Source of the DNA: Sorangium cellulosum So0157-2 | GTDB taxonomy: Bacteria; Myxococcota_A; Polyangia; Polyangiales; Polyangiaceae | Assembly: GCF_000418325.1 (NCBI RefSeq) | Contig: NC_021658.1 | Coordinates: forward strand, 12,063,501-12,127,500 | Direction of reading: 5' to 3' | DNA length: 64,000 bases | Shown: piece by piece, positions 1-8,060 of the stretch | How positions within the stretch are numbered: position 1 is the first letter of the stretch | Layout of the letters: every line of letters begins with the position of its first letter | Notes under the pieces: generated by a model | The model's input: only the letters and a program-made list of their open reading frames with translations | Told to the model about the DNA's origin: nothing | Database searches by the model: none | Translations under genes and position numbers: made by a program

Positions 1-741
1 CGCGAGCGCCAGCGTGCCGCCGGAGAGCACGTAGCCGGCGAGCGCGTCGAGCTCGGCGCCTTTCAGCATCGAGAGCGTGTCGGTGCGCATGAGCACCGCG
101 TCCGCCGCGCTGTACAGGGCCGCCCGATCGGGCAGCAGCGGATCGCCGGTCGCGCCGTCGTAGCGCGGCTGCCCGACCCACAGGACCGCGGCCGGCGACG
201 ACCCGGGCCCGCGGCCGCTCGGCGTGTACAGCGGCGCGACCGGCGCCTCGTGCAGGCCCGCGCGGAGGAGCGACGTCTCGCTGACGTCGAAGAGCACCAC
301 CGCGCGCTGCGAGGTCGACGAGAGCGCGTGCGAGGACACGGTCGCGCCGCCCTCGTCGAGCGCGCGCACCTGCACGTCGCCGAAGGGCGCCACCTGCACG
401 GGCACGCGCACGTTGACCGACTCGCCCGCAGCGACGGTGTACGGCGCCGACGCGACGAACACGCGCTGCTCGGAGTAGCGCTTCGACTCGACCTCGACCT
501 CGCCCCTCGCCGCCTTGCCGCCGCGGTTCTGGATGCGAACGACGACCTGGTTCCACCCCCAGGGGATCGCGCCGCTCGTCCCGAACACCGGCGCCGCGTC
601 CACGACGAGCTCCGGCGCGCTCGGCGCTTGCCCGAACGCGGGCCCCGCGGCGAGGAGCGCCGCGAGCCACGCCGCGCCGGCCGCGCCCCTCGGCGTCGCG
701 ATCCGGAGCGCCGGCTCCCGCGTCTCGTCGCCGCGCCTCAT
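1..741 (-). CDS. Exported protein of unknown function, C-terminus beyond window
   Basis: Reading the minus strand from 741 gives a continuous frame to the window edge, so only the first 247 or so residues are visible. The N-terminus is a basic stretch followed by a hydrophobic segment ending near PAFGQA, which looks like a cleavable signal peptide. The visible part then resembles a beta-sandwich (alternating V/hydrophobic strands, e.g. NQVVVRIQNRGGK). A later stretch (AVLWVGQPRYDG, DAVLMRTDTLSML) recalls the glutamine-amidotransferase-like fold found in large MoxR-associated membrane proteins; this is inference. The ATG (741-739) overlaps the TGA of the moxR-like gene (740-738) as ATGA, so the two are probably translationally coupled. 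No symbol is justified. Confidence 0.75.
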   Translation of the reverse strand, partial: MRRGDETREPALRIATPRGAAGAAWLAALLAAGPAFGQAPSAPELVVDAAPVFGTSGAIPWGWNQVVVRIQNRGGKAARGEVEVESKRYSEQRVFVASAPYTVAAGESVNVRVPVQVAPFGDVQVRALDEGGATVSSHALSSTSQRAVVLFDVSETSLLRAGLHEAPVAPLYTPSGRGPGSSPAAVLWVGQPRYDGATGDPLLPDRAALYSAADAVLMRTDTLSMLKGAELDALAGYVLSGGTLALA

Positions 742-1802
742 CGCCGGATCGCCTGCGCCACGGGCTCGGGCCGCGGCTCGACCGCGGCGAGGAGCGCGGC
801 GATGACCTGATCCGTCGTGATCCCCTCCGCCTCGCCCTCGAACGACCGGATCATGCGGTGACGGAGCACCGGCTTCGCGACCCGCTGCACGTCGGCGAAG
901 GCGACGTGCGCCCTGCCCTGGAGCAACGCCACCGCCTTCGCGGCCAGCACGAGCGACTGCGCGCCGCGCACGCCGGCGCCGAACCGGAGCGCCCTCCGCA
1001 CGATCTCGGGCGCCCCCTCGGCGGCCGGATCGCTCGCCCGCGTCAGCCGCGACGCGTACCGCATCACGGGCTCGGCGACCGCGACGTCGCGGCAGAGCGA
1101 GCGCAGCGAGAGCACGTCGTCGCGGGTGAGCACCCGCGGCGGCGGGCCGCGGTCGTGGCCCGTGGTCCGGGCGAGGATCTCGGTCAGCTCGTCCTCGGTC
1201 GGGCTCGGCACGAGCACCTTGAGCAGGAACCGATCGAGCTGCGCCTCCGGCAGCGGGTACGTCCCCTCCATCTCGATCGGGTTCTCGGTGGCGAGCACGA
1301 AGAACGGCTCCTCCATCGCGTGCCGCGCGCCCGCGATGGTGCACGCGTGCTCCTGCATGGCCTCGAGCAGCGCGCTCTGCGTCTTCGGCGTCGCCCGGTT
1401 GATCTCGTCGGCGAGGATCACCTGCCCGAAGATCGGCCCCTTGTGCAGCGCGAAGTGGCGCGAGCCGCCTTCCGCCGTGACGAGCACGTTCGTCCCGATC
1501 ACGTCGCTCGGCATGAGATCCGGGGTGAACTGGATGCGGGAGAACCTGAGATCGAGGCAGCTGGCGATGGTCCTGACGAGGAGCGTCTTGCCCAGCCCTG
1601 GCGCCCCTTCCAGGAGGACGTGCCCCCCCGCGATGATCCCCCAGAGCGTCTGCTCGATGACGTCGCCCTGGCCGACGACGGCCTGCCCGATCGCCTCGCG
1701 CAGCCGCGCGCTCGTCTGCTGCGCGAGCGCGAGCCTCGCCTCGAAGGAGGCGGGGGCCGATCCCTCCGCTCCGTCAATACCTGCGCCTGATTCCGCCGCC
1801 AT
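738..1802 (-). CDS. MoxR-family AAA+ ATPase
   Basis: A 354-residue AAA+ ATPase of the MoxR branch, which generally acts as a chaperone in maturation of metal-dependent or von Willebrand-domain protein complexes. The Walker A is GAPGLGKT, the Walker B region reads ILADEINRA, the sensor region includes ATENPIE, and the C-terminal lid domain is present. The frame is open further upstream to 2093, but that extension is Arg/Ala-rich and non-conserved. I chose the ATG at 1802 because the conserved protein begins just after it, GAGGG lies upstream, and a -10-like TATGGT sits at 1823-1828. It is the first gene of an operon with the exported protein that begins at 741. The partner expected by family context (DUF58 or vWA protein) would lie outside the window if present. 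Confidence 0.93.
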   Translation of the reverse strand: MAAESGAGIDGAEGSAPASFEARLALAQQTSARLREAIGQAVVGQGDVIEQTLWGIIAGGHVLLEGAPGLGKTLLVRTIASCLDLRFSRIQFTPDLMPSDVIGTNVLVTAEGGSRHFALHKGPIFGQVILADEINRATPKTQSALLEAMQEHACTIAGARHAMEEPFFVLATENPIEMEGTYPLPEAQLDRFLLKVLVPSPTEDELTEILARTTGHDRGPPPRVLTRDDVLSLRSLCRDVAVAEPVMRYASRLTRASDPAAEGAPEIVRRALRFGAGVRGAQSLVLAAKAVALLQGRAHVAFADVQRVAKPVLRHRMIRSFEGEAEGITTDQVIAALLAAVEPRPEPVAQAIRR

Positions 1803-1822
1803 CCGGTCGCCCTCGGGGCACG

Positions 1823-1831
1823 ACCATAGCC
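1823..1831 (-). promoter_or_regulatory. Predicted -10 element of the moxR-like gene
   Basis: The minus strand reads GGC-TATGGT, a hexamer close to the TATAAT consensus in a G+C-rich setting, 20 nt before the ATG at 1802. It matches the TGC/GGC-TAnnnT pattern found before many genes here. No clear -35 is visible. Confidence 0.4.
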
Positions 1832-1950
1832 GGCCGCGCGCCGGGCGTCGATCAGCGCCGCGGCCCGCGCGCCGCGGCGTGGCGGCGCCGCGGCCCGCGG
1901 GCCGCGCCGGTGCGCGGCCGCGCCGAGGCGCCGCCACGCCGCCGAGAAGA

Positions 1951-1969
1951 CTCGACATCTCGTGTCGAG
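1951..1969. promoter_or_regulatory. Inverted repeat in the divergent promoter region
   Basis: CTCGACA-TCTCG-TGTCGAG is a perfect 7-bp inverted repeat with a 5-nt centre. It lies between the divergent moxR-like gene (start 1802) and the gene starting at 2096. The surrounding 293 nt (1803-2095) hold no gene and include several GC-only palindromic runs around 1855-1935. It could be an operator for a dimeric regulator. There is no T-run, so a terminator is unlikely. Confidence 0.35.
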
Positions 1970-2080
1970 CCGAGATCGACGGGGCCGCGCCGGTGCGCAG
2001 AGATGCCCCTCCGGAGGCGCCGCGGACGCACGTAACGCACGGAAACGACCGGTCGATCGCCTCGGCCAGGGACGCCGCCA

Positions 2081-2089
2081 TGCTATCTT
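2081..2089 (+). promoter_or_regulatory. Extended -10 element, leaderless start
   Basis: TGC-TATCTT fits the extended -10 consensus TGnTATAAT. The hexamer ends 6 nt before the ATG at 2096, so transcription would begin at or next to the start codon. No Shine-Dalgarno sequence is present, so a leaderless mRNA is predicted. Confidence 0.55.
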
Positions 2090-2095
2090 TCACGG

Positions 2096-2641
2096 ATGAA
2101 CATGCTTATCCGGACCTGTCGCCGTGCCGTTGCCTCGCTCTGTCTCTCCGCGCGCGCCGGCGCGGCGCTCACCGCGGCTCTGGCGCTCGGCGCGAGCGCC
2201 TGCGCCACGATCGCCGGCGAGCATGAGGCGGAGACCAAGTTCCTCGTCAAGCCGACCTCGCAGTCGACCTTCTCCGGATGGAGCGAGGTCTCCGTCTCGC
2301 AGGACCCGAATTCCGTCGACGGCGCCGAGCTCAGGTTCATCCGGCTCGAGGCGCGCGACGACAACGTGCCCGACCTGACGTTCATCAAGAGCATCACGGC
2401 CCAGGCCGTCGTCGACGGCGAAGCGACCTTGATCGCCAAGAAGGCGCCGATGCCCACCGGCGAGCGCATCGTCCCGCTGGATCGCAAGTATCACGGCGAC
2501 ATCCGGAAATTCTTCTATCCGGACGAGGAGAACGGCGGTTACACGGTGCACGTCGACTGGTTCGGCGAGGTCGATCTCACGAAGAAGATCCCGCCCGAGG
2601 GCGTCTGGATGAAGGTCATCGTCGCCGTCCGCGTCGAGTGA
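2096..2641 (+). CDS. Putative lipoprotein of unknown function
   Basis: A 181-residue protein I do not recognise. It begins with a basic N-terminus and a hydrophobic stretch ending in LGASAC, an acceptable but weak lipobox (Ala rather than Leu at -3). Lipid anchoring at that Cys is therefore plausible, and simple secretion is the alternative. The mature part is soluble, rich in beta-type residues and charged pairs, and contains no cysteine pair or catalytic motif that I can name. The start is supported by the -10 element at 2084-2089 directly before the ATG. It diverges from the moxR-like gene and stands alone; the next gene downstream begins 247 nt later with its own ribosome binding site. 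Confidence 0.8.
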   Translation: MNMLIRTCRRAVASLCLSARAGAALTAALALGASACATIAGEHEAETKFLVKPTSQSTFSGWSEVSVSQDPNSVDGAELRFIRLEARDDNVPDLTFIKSITAQAVVDGEATLIAKKAPMPTGERIVPLDRKYHGDIRKFFYPDEENGGYTVHVDWFGEVDLTKKIPPEGVWMKVIVAVRVE

Positions 2642-2888
2642 TCGCGCCGCCGCGCCGCCCTCCTTCTCCAGGCTCCACGGCGCCCCCCCCCGGCGCCCCT
2701 TCGTTCGTCCTCTGAACGCCCCCTGAACCATCCAAGCTTCCGTCTCCTCGCTCGGTCGAACGTTGAGAACCGCGAGCGCACCGCGCGCGAGGAGCGATGC
2801 CGGAGGGGTGGACTCCATCCGCCGGCGGCGCGCTCCCCGTCGCGCGCCGTGCGCCGCACCCCGGCGCGGGCAAGGAGGTCGATCCGTC

Positions 2889-3641
2889 ATGGCCGAGATC
2901 CAGGAGAGCTCTGTTCTTTTCTCGCTCAAGCAGCTCATGAGCCTCGAGAAGCAGCGCGTGCGCGAGGAGGAGGAGGCCGCGCGCCGGCGCGCGCTCGCGG
3001 CGCAGGAGGCCCGGCGCGCGCTCGAGCGGCGCGCCCTGGCGGAGCAGGAGGCGCGCCTCCGGGCCGAGGAGGAGCGGGCCCGCCGCGAGGAGGAGCTCGC
3101 GCGCGAGGAGGCGGCGCGGCTCGAGGGGATCCGGGCGGCGGCCGTCGAGAAGGCCCGCGTCGAGGCCGAGCAGCGCGCCCGCGTCGAGGCCCTGGAGAAG
3201 CAGCGCGAGCACGAGCGCAGGCTCGCGGCCCTCGCGAGCGACGCCCAGAAGCGGCGCCTCGTGCGGCTCATCGCGGGGGGGAGCGCGCTCTTCGTCGCCG
3301 CGCTCGCCGCGACGCTCGGCGTCTACTTCGGCAAGATCCAGCCGGAGGCCGAGCAGGCGCTCGCCGAGCAGACCGCCGCGCGCGCCGCGTACGAGCAGCG
3401 GCTCGCGGCGCTCGAGAGCGACCTCGCCGCGAGCGAGCGGCAGATCGGCGAGCTCACGCTGGCGTACCAGACGGTGCGGAGCGAGGCGGAGAAGGCGGAG
3501 CTCGAGCGCAAGCTCCTCGCGGCGAAGCGCGACCGGGACGCCCTCCAGGGCAAGGTCGCGCGGCCCCACGCGCAGCCGGCGCCCAAGAAGGCGGACTGCG
3601 TCTGCAGGGAGGGCGACCCGATGTGCGGCTGCCTCCCCTAG
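2889..3641 (+). CDS. Coiled-coil, single-pass membrane protein with Cys-rich tail
   Basis: A 250-residue protein. Residues about 20-125 are an almost unbroken Glu/Arg/Ala heptad region, which predicts a long cytoplasmic coiled coil. One transmembrane helix follows around residues 130-153 (LIAGGSALFVAALAATLGVY), then a second short coiled coil and a C-terminal CVCREGDPMCGC cluster. The frame is open from 2763, but AAGGAGGT at 2873-2880 positions the ATG at 2889 convincingly. Function is unknown; a scaffold or envelope-spanning adaptor is possible. Its TAG overlaps the TAG of the convergent cysK in a shared CTAG (3638-3641), so the two transcripts have no spacer between their stops. Confidence 0.85.
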   Translation: MAEIQESSVLFSLKQLMSLEKQRVREEEEAARRRALAAQEARRALERRALAEQEARLRAEEERARREEELAREEAARLEGIRAAAVEKARVEAEQRARVEALEKQREHERRLAALASDAQKRRLVRLIAGGSALFVAALAATLGVYFGKIQPEAEQALAEQTAARAAYEQRLAALESDLAASERQIGELTLAYQTVRSEAEKAELERKLLAAKRDRDALQGKVARPHAQPAPKKADCVCREGDPMCGCLP

Positions 3642-4603
3642 CCCTTCGCCGGGGGCGCGGCCCCCCGGGCGCAGCCGACGAGCTCCTTGAAGAGCGGCGA
3701 GGTGACGTACCGCTCGCCGCCGTCGGGCAGGATCACCACGATCTTCTTGCCCTGCATCTCGTCGCGCGCCGCGATCGAGAGCGCCGCCGCCATCGCCGCG
3801 CCGCCGGAGATGCCGACGAGGATCCCCTCGGTCTTGGCGAGCCGGCGGGCGGCCTCGAAGGCCTCGTCCTCGGTCACCGGCACCACCTCGTCGATGAGCT
3901 CGCGCCGGAGGATCTTCGGGACGAAGCCCGCGCCGATGCCCTGGATGAGGTGCGCCCCCACCCGGCCGCCGCTCAGCACGGCGGCGTTCTTCGGCTCGAC
4001 CGCGATCATCTTCACGCCCGGCTTCTTCTCCTTGAGCACCTCGCCCACGCCGGTGATCGTCCCGCCGGTCCCCACGCCGGCGACGACGACGTCGACGGCC
4101 CCGTCCGTGTCCTCCCAGATCTCGCGCGCCGTCGTCATCCGGTGCGCGGCGGGGTTCGCCGGGTTCTCGAACTGCTGGAGCATCACCGCGCCCGGCGTCT
4201 CCTCCACGATCTGCCGCGCCCGCGCGACGGCCTGCACCATCAAGGACCCGGGCGTGAGCAGCACCTCGACCCCGAACGCCCGGAGCAGCGCGATCCGCTC
4301 CGGGCTCATCGACTCGGGCATCGTGAGGATCAGCCGGTAGCCCTTGGCCGCGGCGAGCATCGCCAGCGCGAGGCCCGTGTTGCCGCTCGTCGGCTCGACG
4401 AGGACGCTCCCGCGGGTCAGCTTGCCCCGCCGCTCGGCGTCCTCGATCATCGCGAGGCCGATCCGATCCTTGACGCTGCCGCCGGGGTTCCGGCTCTCGA
4501 TCTTGCCGATCAGCTCGGCACGCAGCCCCTTGCCCGCAGAGCTCAGGCGAACGAGGGGGGTGCGCCCGATCGTCGCCGCGATGTTGTCGAAGATTGAACC
4601 CAC
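3638..4603 (-). CDS. cysK: Cysteine synthase (O-acetylserine sulfhydrylase)
   Basis: A 321-residue PLP enzyme of fold type II that makes L-cysteine from O-acetylserine and sulfide. The PLP lysine is in GGSVKDR (K45), the substrate loop is PTSGNTG (residues 71-77), the phosphate-binding loop is GTGGTITG, and the C-terminal SGGAA serine motif is present. Length is normal for CysK, and the sequence matches it better than cystathionine beta-synthase, because no haem or CBS domain is present. It lies 57 nt downstream of cysA on the same strand, so the two probably form a sulfur-assimilation operon. Confidence 0.95.
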   Translation of the reverse strand: MGSIFDNIAATIGRTPLVRLSSAGKGLRAELIGKIESRNPGGSVKDRIGLAMIEDAERRGKLTRGSVLVEPTSGNTGLALAMLAAAKGYRLILTMPESMSPERIALLRAFGVEVLLTPGSLMVQAVARARQIVEETPGAVMLQQFENPANPAAHRMTTAREIWEDTDGAVDVVVAGVGTGGTITGVGEVLKEKKPGVKMIAVEPKNAAVLSGGRVGAHLIQGIGAGFVPKILRRELIDEVVPVTEDEAFEAARRLAKTEGILVGISGGAAMAAALSIAARDEMQGKKIVVILPDGGERYVTSPLFKELVGCARGAAPPAKG

Positions 4604-4660
4604 GTGCCCGCCCTCCGTGTTGGCTGGCCCCCAGGCCAGGCGGGAGCGCCGGCCAGGTGG

Positions 4661-5731
4661 CTAGATGGAGTAATCTTGCACGAAGATCTTGGCGTCTCGG
4701 AGATTTACGAGCACCCGGTCCCCCTCGGACAGGGCGAGCTCGGCGACGCGGTCCTTGGTCAGCTCGACGGAGAGCGGCTGGCCGTCGGAGAGGCGGAGCT
4801 CCGCCTTGACCATCCATCCGACCCGCGACAGCCGCTCGACGCGCGCCATGCTGGCGTCGTCGGAGCTGGGTGAGCTCGACGAGTCGATCCGGGTGTGGAG
4901 CTCGATGTCGTGCGGCCGCACGAAGGCGCGCACGCTCGCGCCGTCGCCCGTCCCGGGGGGCGCGTGCACCGCGAGGGTCCCGAGCGCGGCCTGGCCGTCG
5001 CGGACCTCCCCCTTGAGCACGTTGATCGACCCGACGAAGCTCGCCACGAACTCGGTCGCCGGCCGGTCGTAGATCTCCTCGGGCGTGCCGATCTGCTCGA
5101 CCCGCCCCTTGTGCAGCACGATGACCCGGTCGGCGAGGTCCATCGCCTCTTCCTGGTCGTGGGTCACGAAGACGCTCGTGATCCCGCGCTCCTTGTGGAG
5201 CCTGCGGATCCACTCGCGCAGCTCGAGGCGCACCTTGGCGTCGAGCGCCCCGAACGGCTCGTCGAGCAGGAGCAGCGACGACCCCGGGGCGAGCGCGCGC
5301 GCCAGCGCGACCCGCTGCCGCTGGCCGCCGGACAGCTCGTGCGGGTACCGGCTCCCGAGCCCATCGAGCTGCACGAGGCCGAGGAGCTCGTCGACCGTGG
5401 CCGCGATCTCCTTCCGGGGCCGCTTCCGGATCGTGAGGCCGAAGGCGATGTTGTCGCGCACGGTCATGTGCCGGAACAGGGCGTAGCTCTGGAACACGAA
5501 GCCGATGTTCCGCTCCTGCACCCGGGTGTGCGTCGCGTTCTTCCCGTTCAGGATCACCTCGCCGGAGTCGGGGCTCTCGAGCCCGGCGATGATGCGCAGG
5601 ACGGTGCTCTTGCCCCCTCCGCTCGGCCCCAGCAGCGCGACCAGGGCGCCGCTCTCGATCTCGAACGAGACGTCGTCGACGACCTTGTTCGAACCGAACT
5701 GCTTCGTGAGCTGCTCGACAACGATTCCCAT
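4661..5731 (-). CDS. cysA: Sulfate/thiosulfate ABC transporter ATPase
   Basis: A 356-residue ABC ATPase of the CysA type. It carries Walker A GPSGGGKST (residues 35-43), the Q-loop in VFQSYALFRHMTV, signature LSGGQRQ, Walker B LLLLDEP and the switch His in THDQEEA. The C-terminal TOBE-like domain (FVRPHDIEL onward) is also CysA-like. It would power sulfate import with CysT/CysW permeases and a binding protein, none of which is adjacent: the upstream neighbour is divergent and downstream is cysK. The partner genes must lie elsewhere, or this ATPase serves another oxyanion permease. The start is the ATG at 5731, about 106 nt from a possible promoter at 5844-5849. Confidence 0.92.
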   Translation of the reverse strand: MGIVVEQLTKQFGSNKVVDDVSFEIESGALVALLGPSGGGKSTVLRIIAGLESPDSGEVILNGKNATHTRVQERNIGFVFQSYALFRHMTVRDNIAFGLTIRKRPRKEIAATVDELLGLVQLDGLGSRYPHELSGGQRQRVALARALAPGSSLLLLDEPFGALDAKVRLELREWIRRLHKERGITSVFVTHDQEEAMDLADRVIVLHKGRVEQIGTPEEIYDRPATEFVASFVGSINVLKGEVRDGQAALGTLAVHAPPGTGDGASVRAFVRPHDIELHTRIDSSSSPSSDDASMARVERLSRVGWMVKAELRLSDGQPLSVELTKDRVAELALSEGDRVLVNLRDAKIFVQDYSI

Positions 5732-6080
5732 AAGCGACAGCTAACCCTCTGCCCGTCCCGCGCGCGCCTCGGACAGAAAAAACCAGGGCGCCCGAGCGCG
5801 GCTCAGCGTCGCCCGCCGGACGGGGAGGCGCAACCGGATTCAGAAGATACATCGGAAAGGTGGGTATTTTTGCAAGAAGCCCGCGGCTCGCCCGCCTTCC
5901 CCTGGAGCTCGCCGGGCGGCGGGCGCGCGGGTGGCTGCCGGCGGGTGCCGGTCCACGGGACAGGTCGAAGTGCTAGCATCGCCGCGCCGCAACGCGGCAG
6001 GACCGGGACGGAGGCCGCAGGGCGGCCGCACGACGAGGACGGCGGGCCGCGCGGCGCGGCGGGACCAGGACGGGAGGCGG
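5732..6080. promoter_or_regulatory. Divergent promoter region cysA / epimerase
   Basis: This 349-nt stretch holds no gene. On the minus strand TATCTT (5844-5849), preceded by a TTGCAA at a slightly long distance, is a candidate cysA promoter in a locally A/T-richer patch. On the plus strand TGC-TAGCAT (5971-5979) is a good extended -10 for the epimerase, predicting a leader of about 95 nt. I see no riboswitch. Confidence 0.4.
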
Positions 6081-7028
6081 ATGCGTTGTCTGGTGACTGG
6101 GGTGGCCGGATTCATCGGCGCCCACCTGGCGGAGCGGTTGATCGAGCTCGGGCATGAGGTGCTCGGGGTGGACCGCTTCACCGACTACTACGGCCGCGAG
6201 ATCAAGGAAGGGAACCTGGCCCGGCTGCTCGGCGAGCCGCGCTTCTCTCTGTCGACGGCCGATCTCGCGACCGCCGATCTGCGCCCGCTGCTCTCGACGT
6301 GCGAGGTGATCTTCCACCAGGCGGCGCAGGCCGGCGTGCGCCCGAGCTGGGGGCAAAGCTTCGAGGGCTACCTGCGCGACAACGTGCTGGCGACGCAGCG
6401 GCTGCTGGAGGCGGCGAGGGCGCACGGCCAGGTGCGCAAGCTCGTCTACGCCTCGTCGTCCTCCGTGTACGGCGACGCGGACGACGTGCCCATGCACGAA
6501 TCCAGCCGGACCGCACCGCATTCGCCCTACGGGGTGACGAAGCTCGCCGCCGAGAACCTGTGCGAGCTGTACCGGCGCAACTTCGGGCTGCCCACGGTCT
6601 CGCTCCGGTACTTCACGGTGTACGGCCCCGGGCAGCGGCCCGACATGGCGTTCCACCGGTTCATCGCCGCCGTGCTGAAGGGCGAGACGGTCCGCGTGCA
6701 CGGCGACGGCGAGCAGACGCGCGATTTCACGTACGTGAGCGACGTCGTGCAGGCCAACGTCGAGGCGATGGAGGGCGGCGCGGTCGGCGTGTTCAACATC
6801 GGCGGCGGCTCGCGGGTGAGCCTGAACGAGGCGCTCCGGCTGCTCGGGGATCTCGCCGGGCCGGTGCGCGTGGAGCGGGGCGAGCCGCAGGCCGGCGACG
6901 TCCGGCACACCTGGGCCGACACGGCGGCGGCGCGGGCGGCGCTCCGCTATGTGCCCCGGGTGCCCCTGCGCGAGGGGCTCGCCGCCCAGGTGGCGTGGCA
7001 GTCGCGGCGGCTCGGGCTCGCCCGGTAG
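6081..7028 (+). CDS. NAD-dependent sugar-nucleotide epimerase/dehydratase
   Basis: A 315-residue extended short-chain dehydrogenase. The NAD-binding glycine motif is GVAGFIGAH near the N-terminus, the catalytic Ser/Thr region is YASSSSVYGD, and the catalytic YxxxK is in SPYGVTKLAAEN. The closest named relatives by motif are UDP-glucuronate/UDP-galactose 4-epimerases and related UDP-sugar enzymes; the exact substrate cannot be read from the sequence. The frame is open from 5931, but GGGAGGCGG directly before the ATG at 6081 and the start of the Rossmann fold decide the start. It is followed by envelope-type glycosylation genes (GT2 at 8061, flippase-like at 9234), although not as a tight operon. 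Confidence 0.9.
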   Translation: MRCLVTGVAGFIGAHLAERLIELGHEVLGVDRFTDYYGREIKEGNLARLLGEPRFSLSTADLATADLRPLLSTCEVIFHQAAQAGVRPSWGQSFEGYLRDNVLATQRLLEAARAHGQVRKLVYASSSSVYGDADDVPMHESSRTAPHSPYGVTKLAAENLCELYRRNFGLPTVSLRYFTVYGPGQRPDMAFHRFIAAVLKGETVRVHGDGEQTRDFTYVSDVVQANVEAMEGGAVGVFNIGGGSRVSLNEALRLLGDLAGPVRVERGEPQAGDVRHTWADTAAARAALRYVPRVPLREGLAAQVAWQSRRLGLAR

Positions 7029-7095
7029 CGCGGCCGGCCCCGCGCTGCCGGGGCCGGGGTGCCCGCGCGCTCGGGGCCCCGCGTTCCGGCGCCGT

Positions 7096-7854
7096 TCAGG
7101 AGCCGGGCGCGAAGTCGACGACGCGCGCCGCCGGCGCGCGCGCGGCCAGGATCTCGCTCGCGAGGTCGATCCACTGCGCGCAGCGGTCGAGGACGACGCT
7201 GTCGGACGAGATCACGCCCGCCGCCCCGACGAGCAGGCGGTCGGGATCGGGGACGAGCGTCGCCTCGAGCGCGAAGGGGGCGCCGGCGAGGCGGTCGAGG
7301 ATCCGCGCGCGCAGCTTGCCCGAGCTGGGGACGGCGGCGTCGAGGAGGAAGCGCGCGCGCGCCGCGCCGGCGCCGGACAGCGCGGCGCCGAGGCGATCGA
7401 TGGCCGCGTCGGTCTCCGCGATCGGCGCGTAGCTGCCGCGGAGGCCCGCGAGGTCGCGCAGCGCCCCCTCCGGGCCGCGCAGGAGCAGGCCGCCCGAGAG
7501 GGCCACCTCCAGGGTGATGATCAGGTTGAAGCCGTCGATGCTCGCCTCCGCGCCCCGGAGCGACGACGCGGGCGCCCGGCGCGCGAGGCGCGACGCGCAG
7601 CGCGCGTCCGAGCAGGCGGACCGTTGCAGCGCGAGGCGCTGGCGGGCGGCGAGCTGGTGGTGGTCGCCGACGGTCCGGATCGCGGTGCGCAGCGGATAGC
7701 CGCGGCCGAGGAGCCACGTCACCTCCTCGAACGCGGCGCGCAGCTTCGCGACGGCCTCGGGGCCGAAGAGCCGCGGGTCGTCGGGGTGGCCGCCGCGCGG
7801 CGCTGGCTCGCCGGTCTTCTCGCCTGTCGTCGGGTCGTGTCGCTCGTCCGCCAT
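7096..7854 (-). CDS. DUF434 domain protein
   Basis: A 252-residue protein matching the DUF434 family. The N-terminal signature is present (GPEAVAKLRAAFEEVTWLL, RGYPL, QRLALQRSACSD), followed by IDGFNLIITLEVALSGG, which recalls the acidic start of PIN-like nucleases and is typical of the C-terminal half. Function is unknown; a role in RNA metabolism is only a guess from the PIN-like motif. The frame opens at 8085, but the first 77 codons are non-conserved and overlap the neighbouring promoter. I chose ATG 7854 with GGTGAG upstream; ATG 7875 is the alternative. It diverges from the GT2 gene. Confidence 0.82.
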   Translation of the reverse strand: MADERHDPTTGEKTGEPAPRGGHPDDPRLFGPEAVAKLRAAFEEVTWLLGRGYPLRTAIRTVGDHHQLAARQRLALQRSACSDARCASRLARRAPASSLRGAEASIDGFNLIITLEVALSGGLLLRGPEGALRDLAGLRGSYAPIAETDAAIDRLGAALSGAGAARARFLLDAAVPSSGKLRARILDRLAGAPFALEATLVPDPDRLLVGAAGVISSDSVVLDRCAQWIDLASEILAARAPAARVVDFAPGS

Positions 7855-8043
7855 TCGTCTCACCGCCACGTGCATCGGAGGCTCGGTTGTGGTGCCCAGC
7901 AAGCACGGTTCCAACGAGGCCACGCTCGCTCGCCCCGGCCTCGTTTCCCCTTCCCTCCACGGTACGCGCTGGCACTCCTCGCCCCCCTGCCGGCGCCAGG
8001 CATCGCTTCCCATGGACGGAACCGCGCGCTTCCGCGACGATCC

Positions 8044-8052
8044 TGCTATCCT
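8044..8052 (+). promoter_or_regulatory. Extended -10 element, leaderless GTG start
   Basis: TGC-TATCCT with the hexamer ending 8 nt before GTG 8061 and no Shine-Dalgarno sequence. This places the predicted transcript start essentially at the start codon and supports GTG 8061 as the true start of the GT2 gene. Confidence 0.5.
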
Positions 8053-8060
8053 CCGCCGCC

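Noticed and set aside
2616..5852. 1078-codon open frame on the minus strand
   Set aside because: It runs out of frame through the coiled-coil gene, cysK and cysA, is Arg/Ala/Pro-rich, and lacks any domain. It is a shadow typical of very high G+C DNA.
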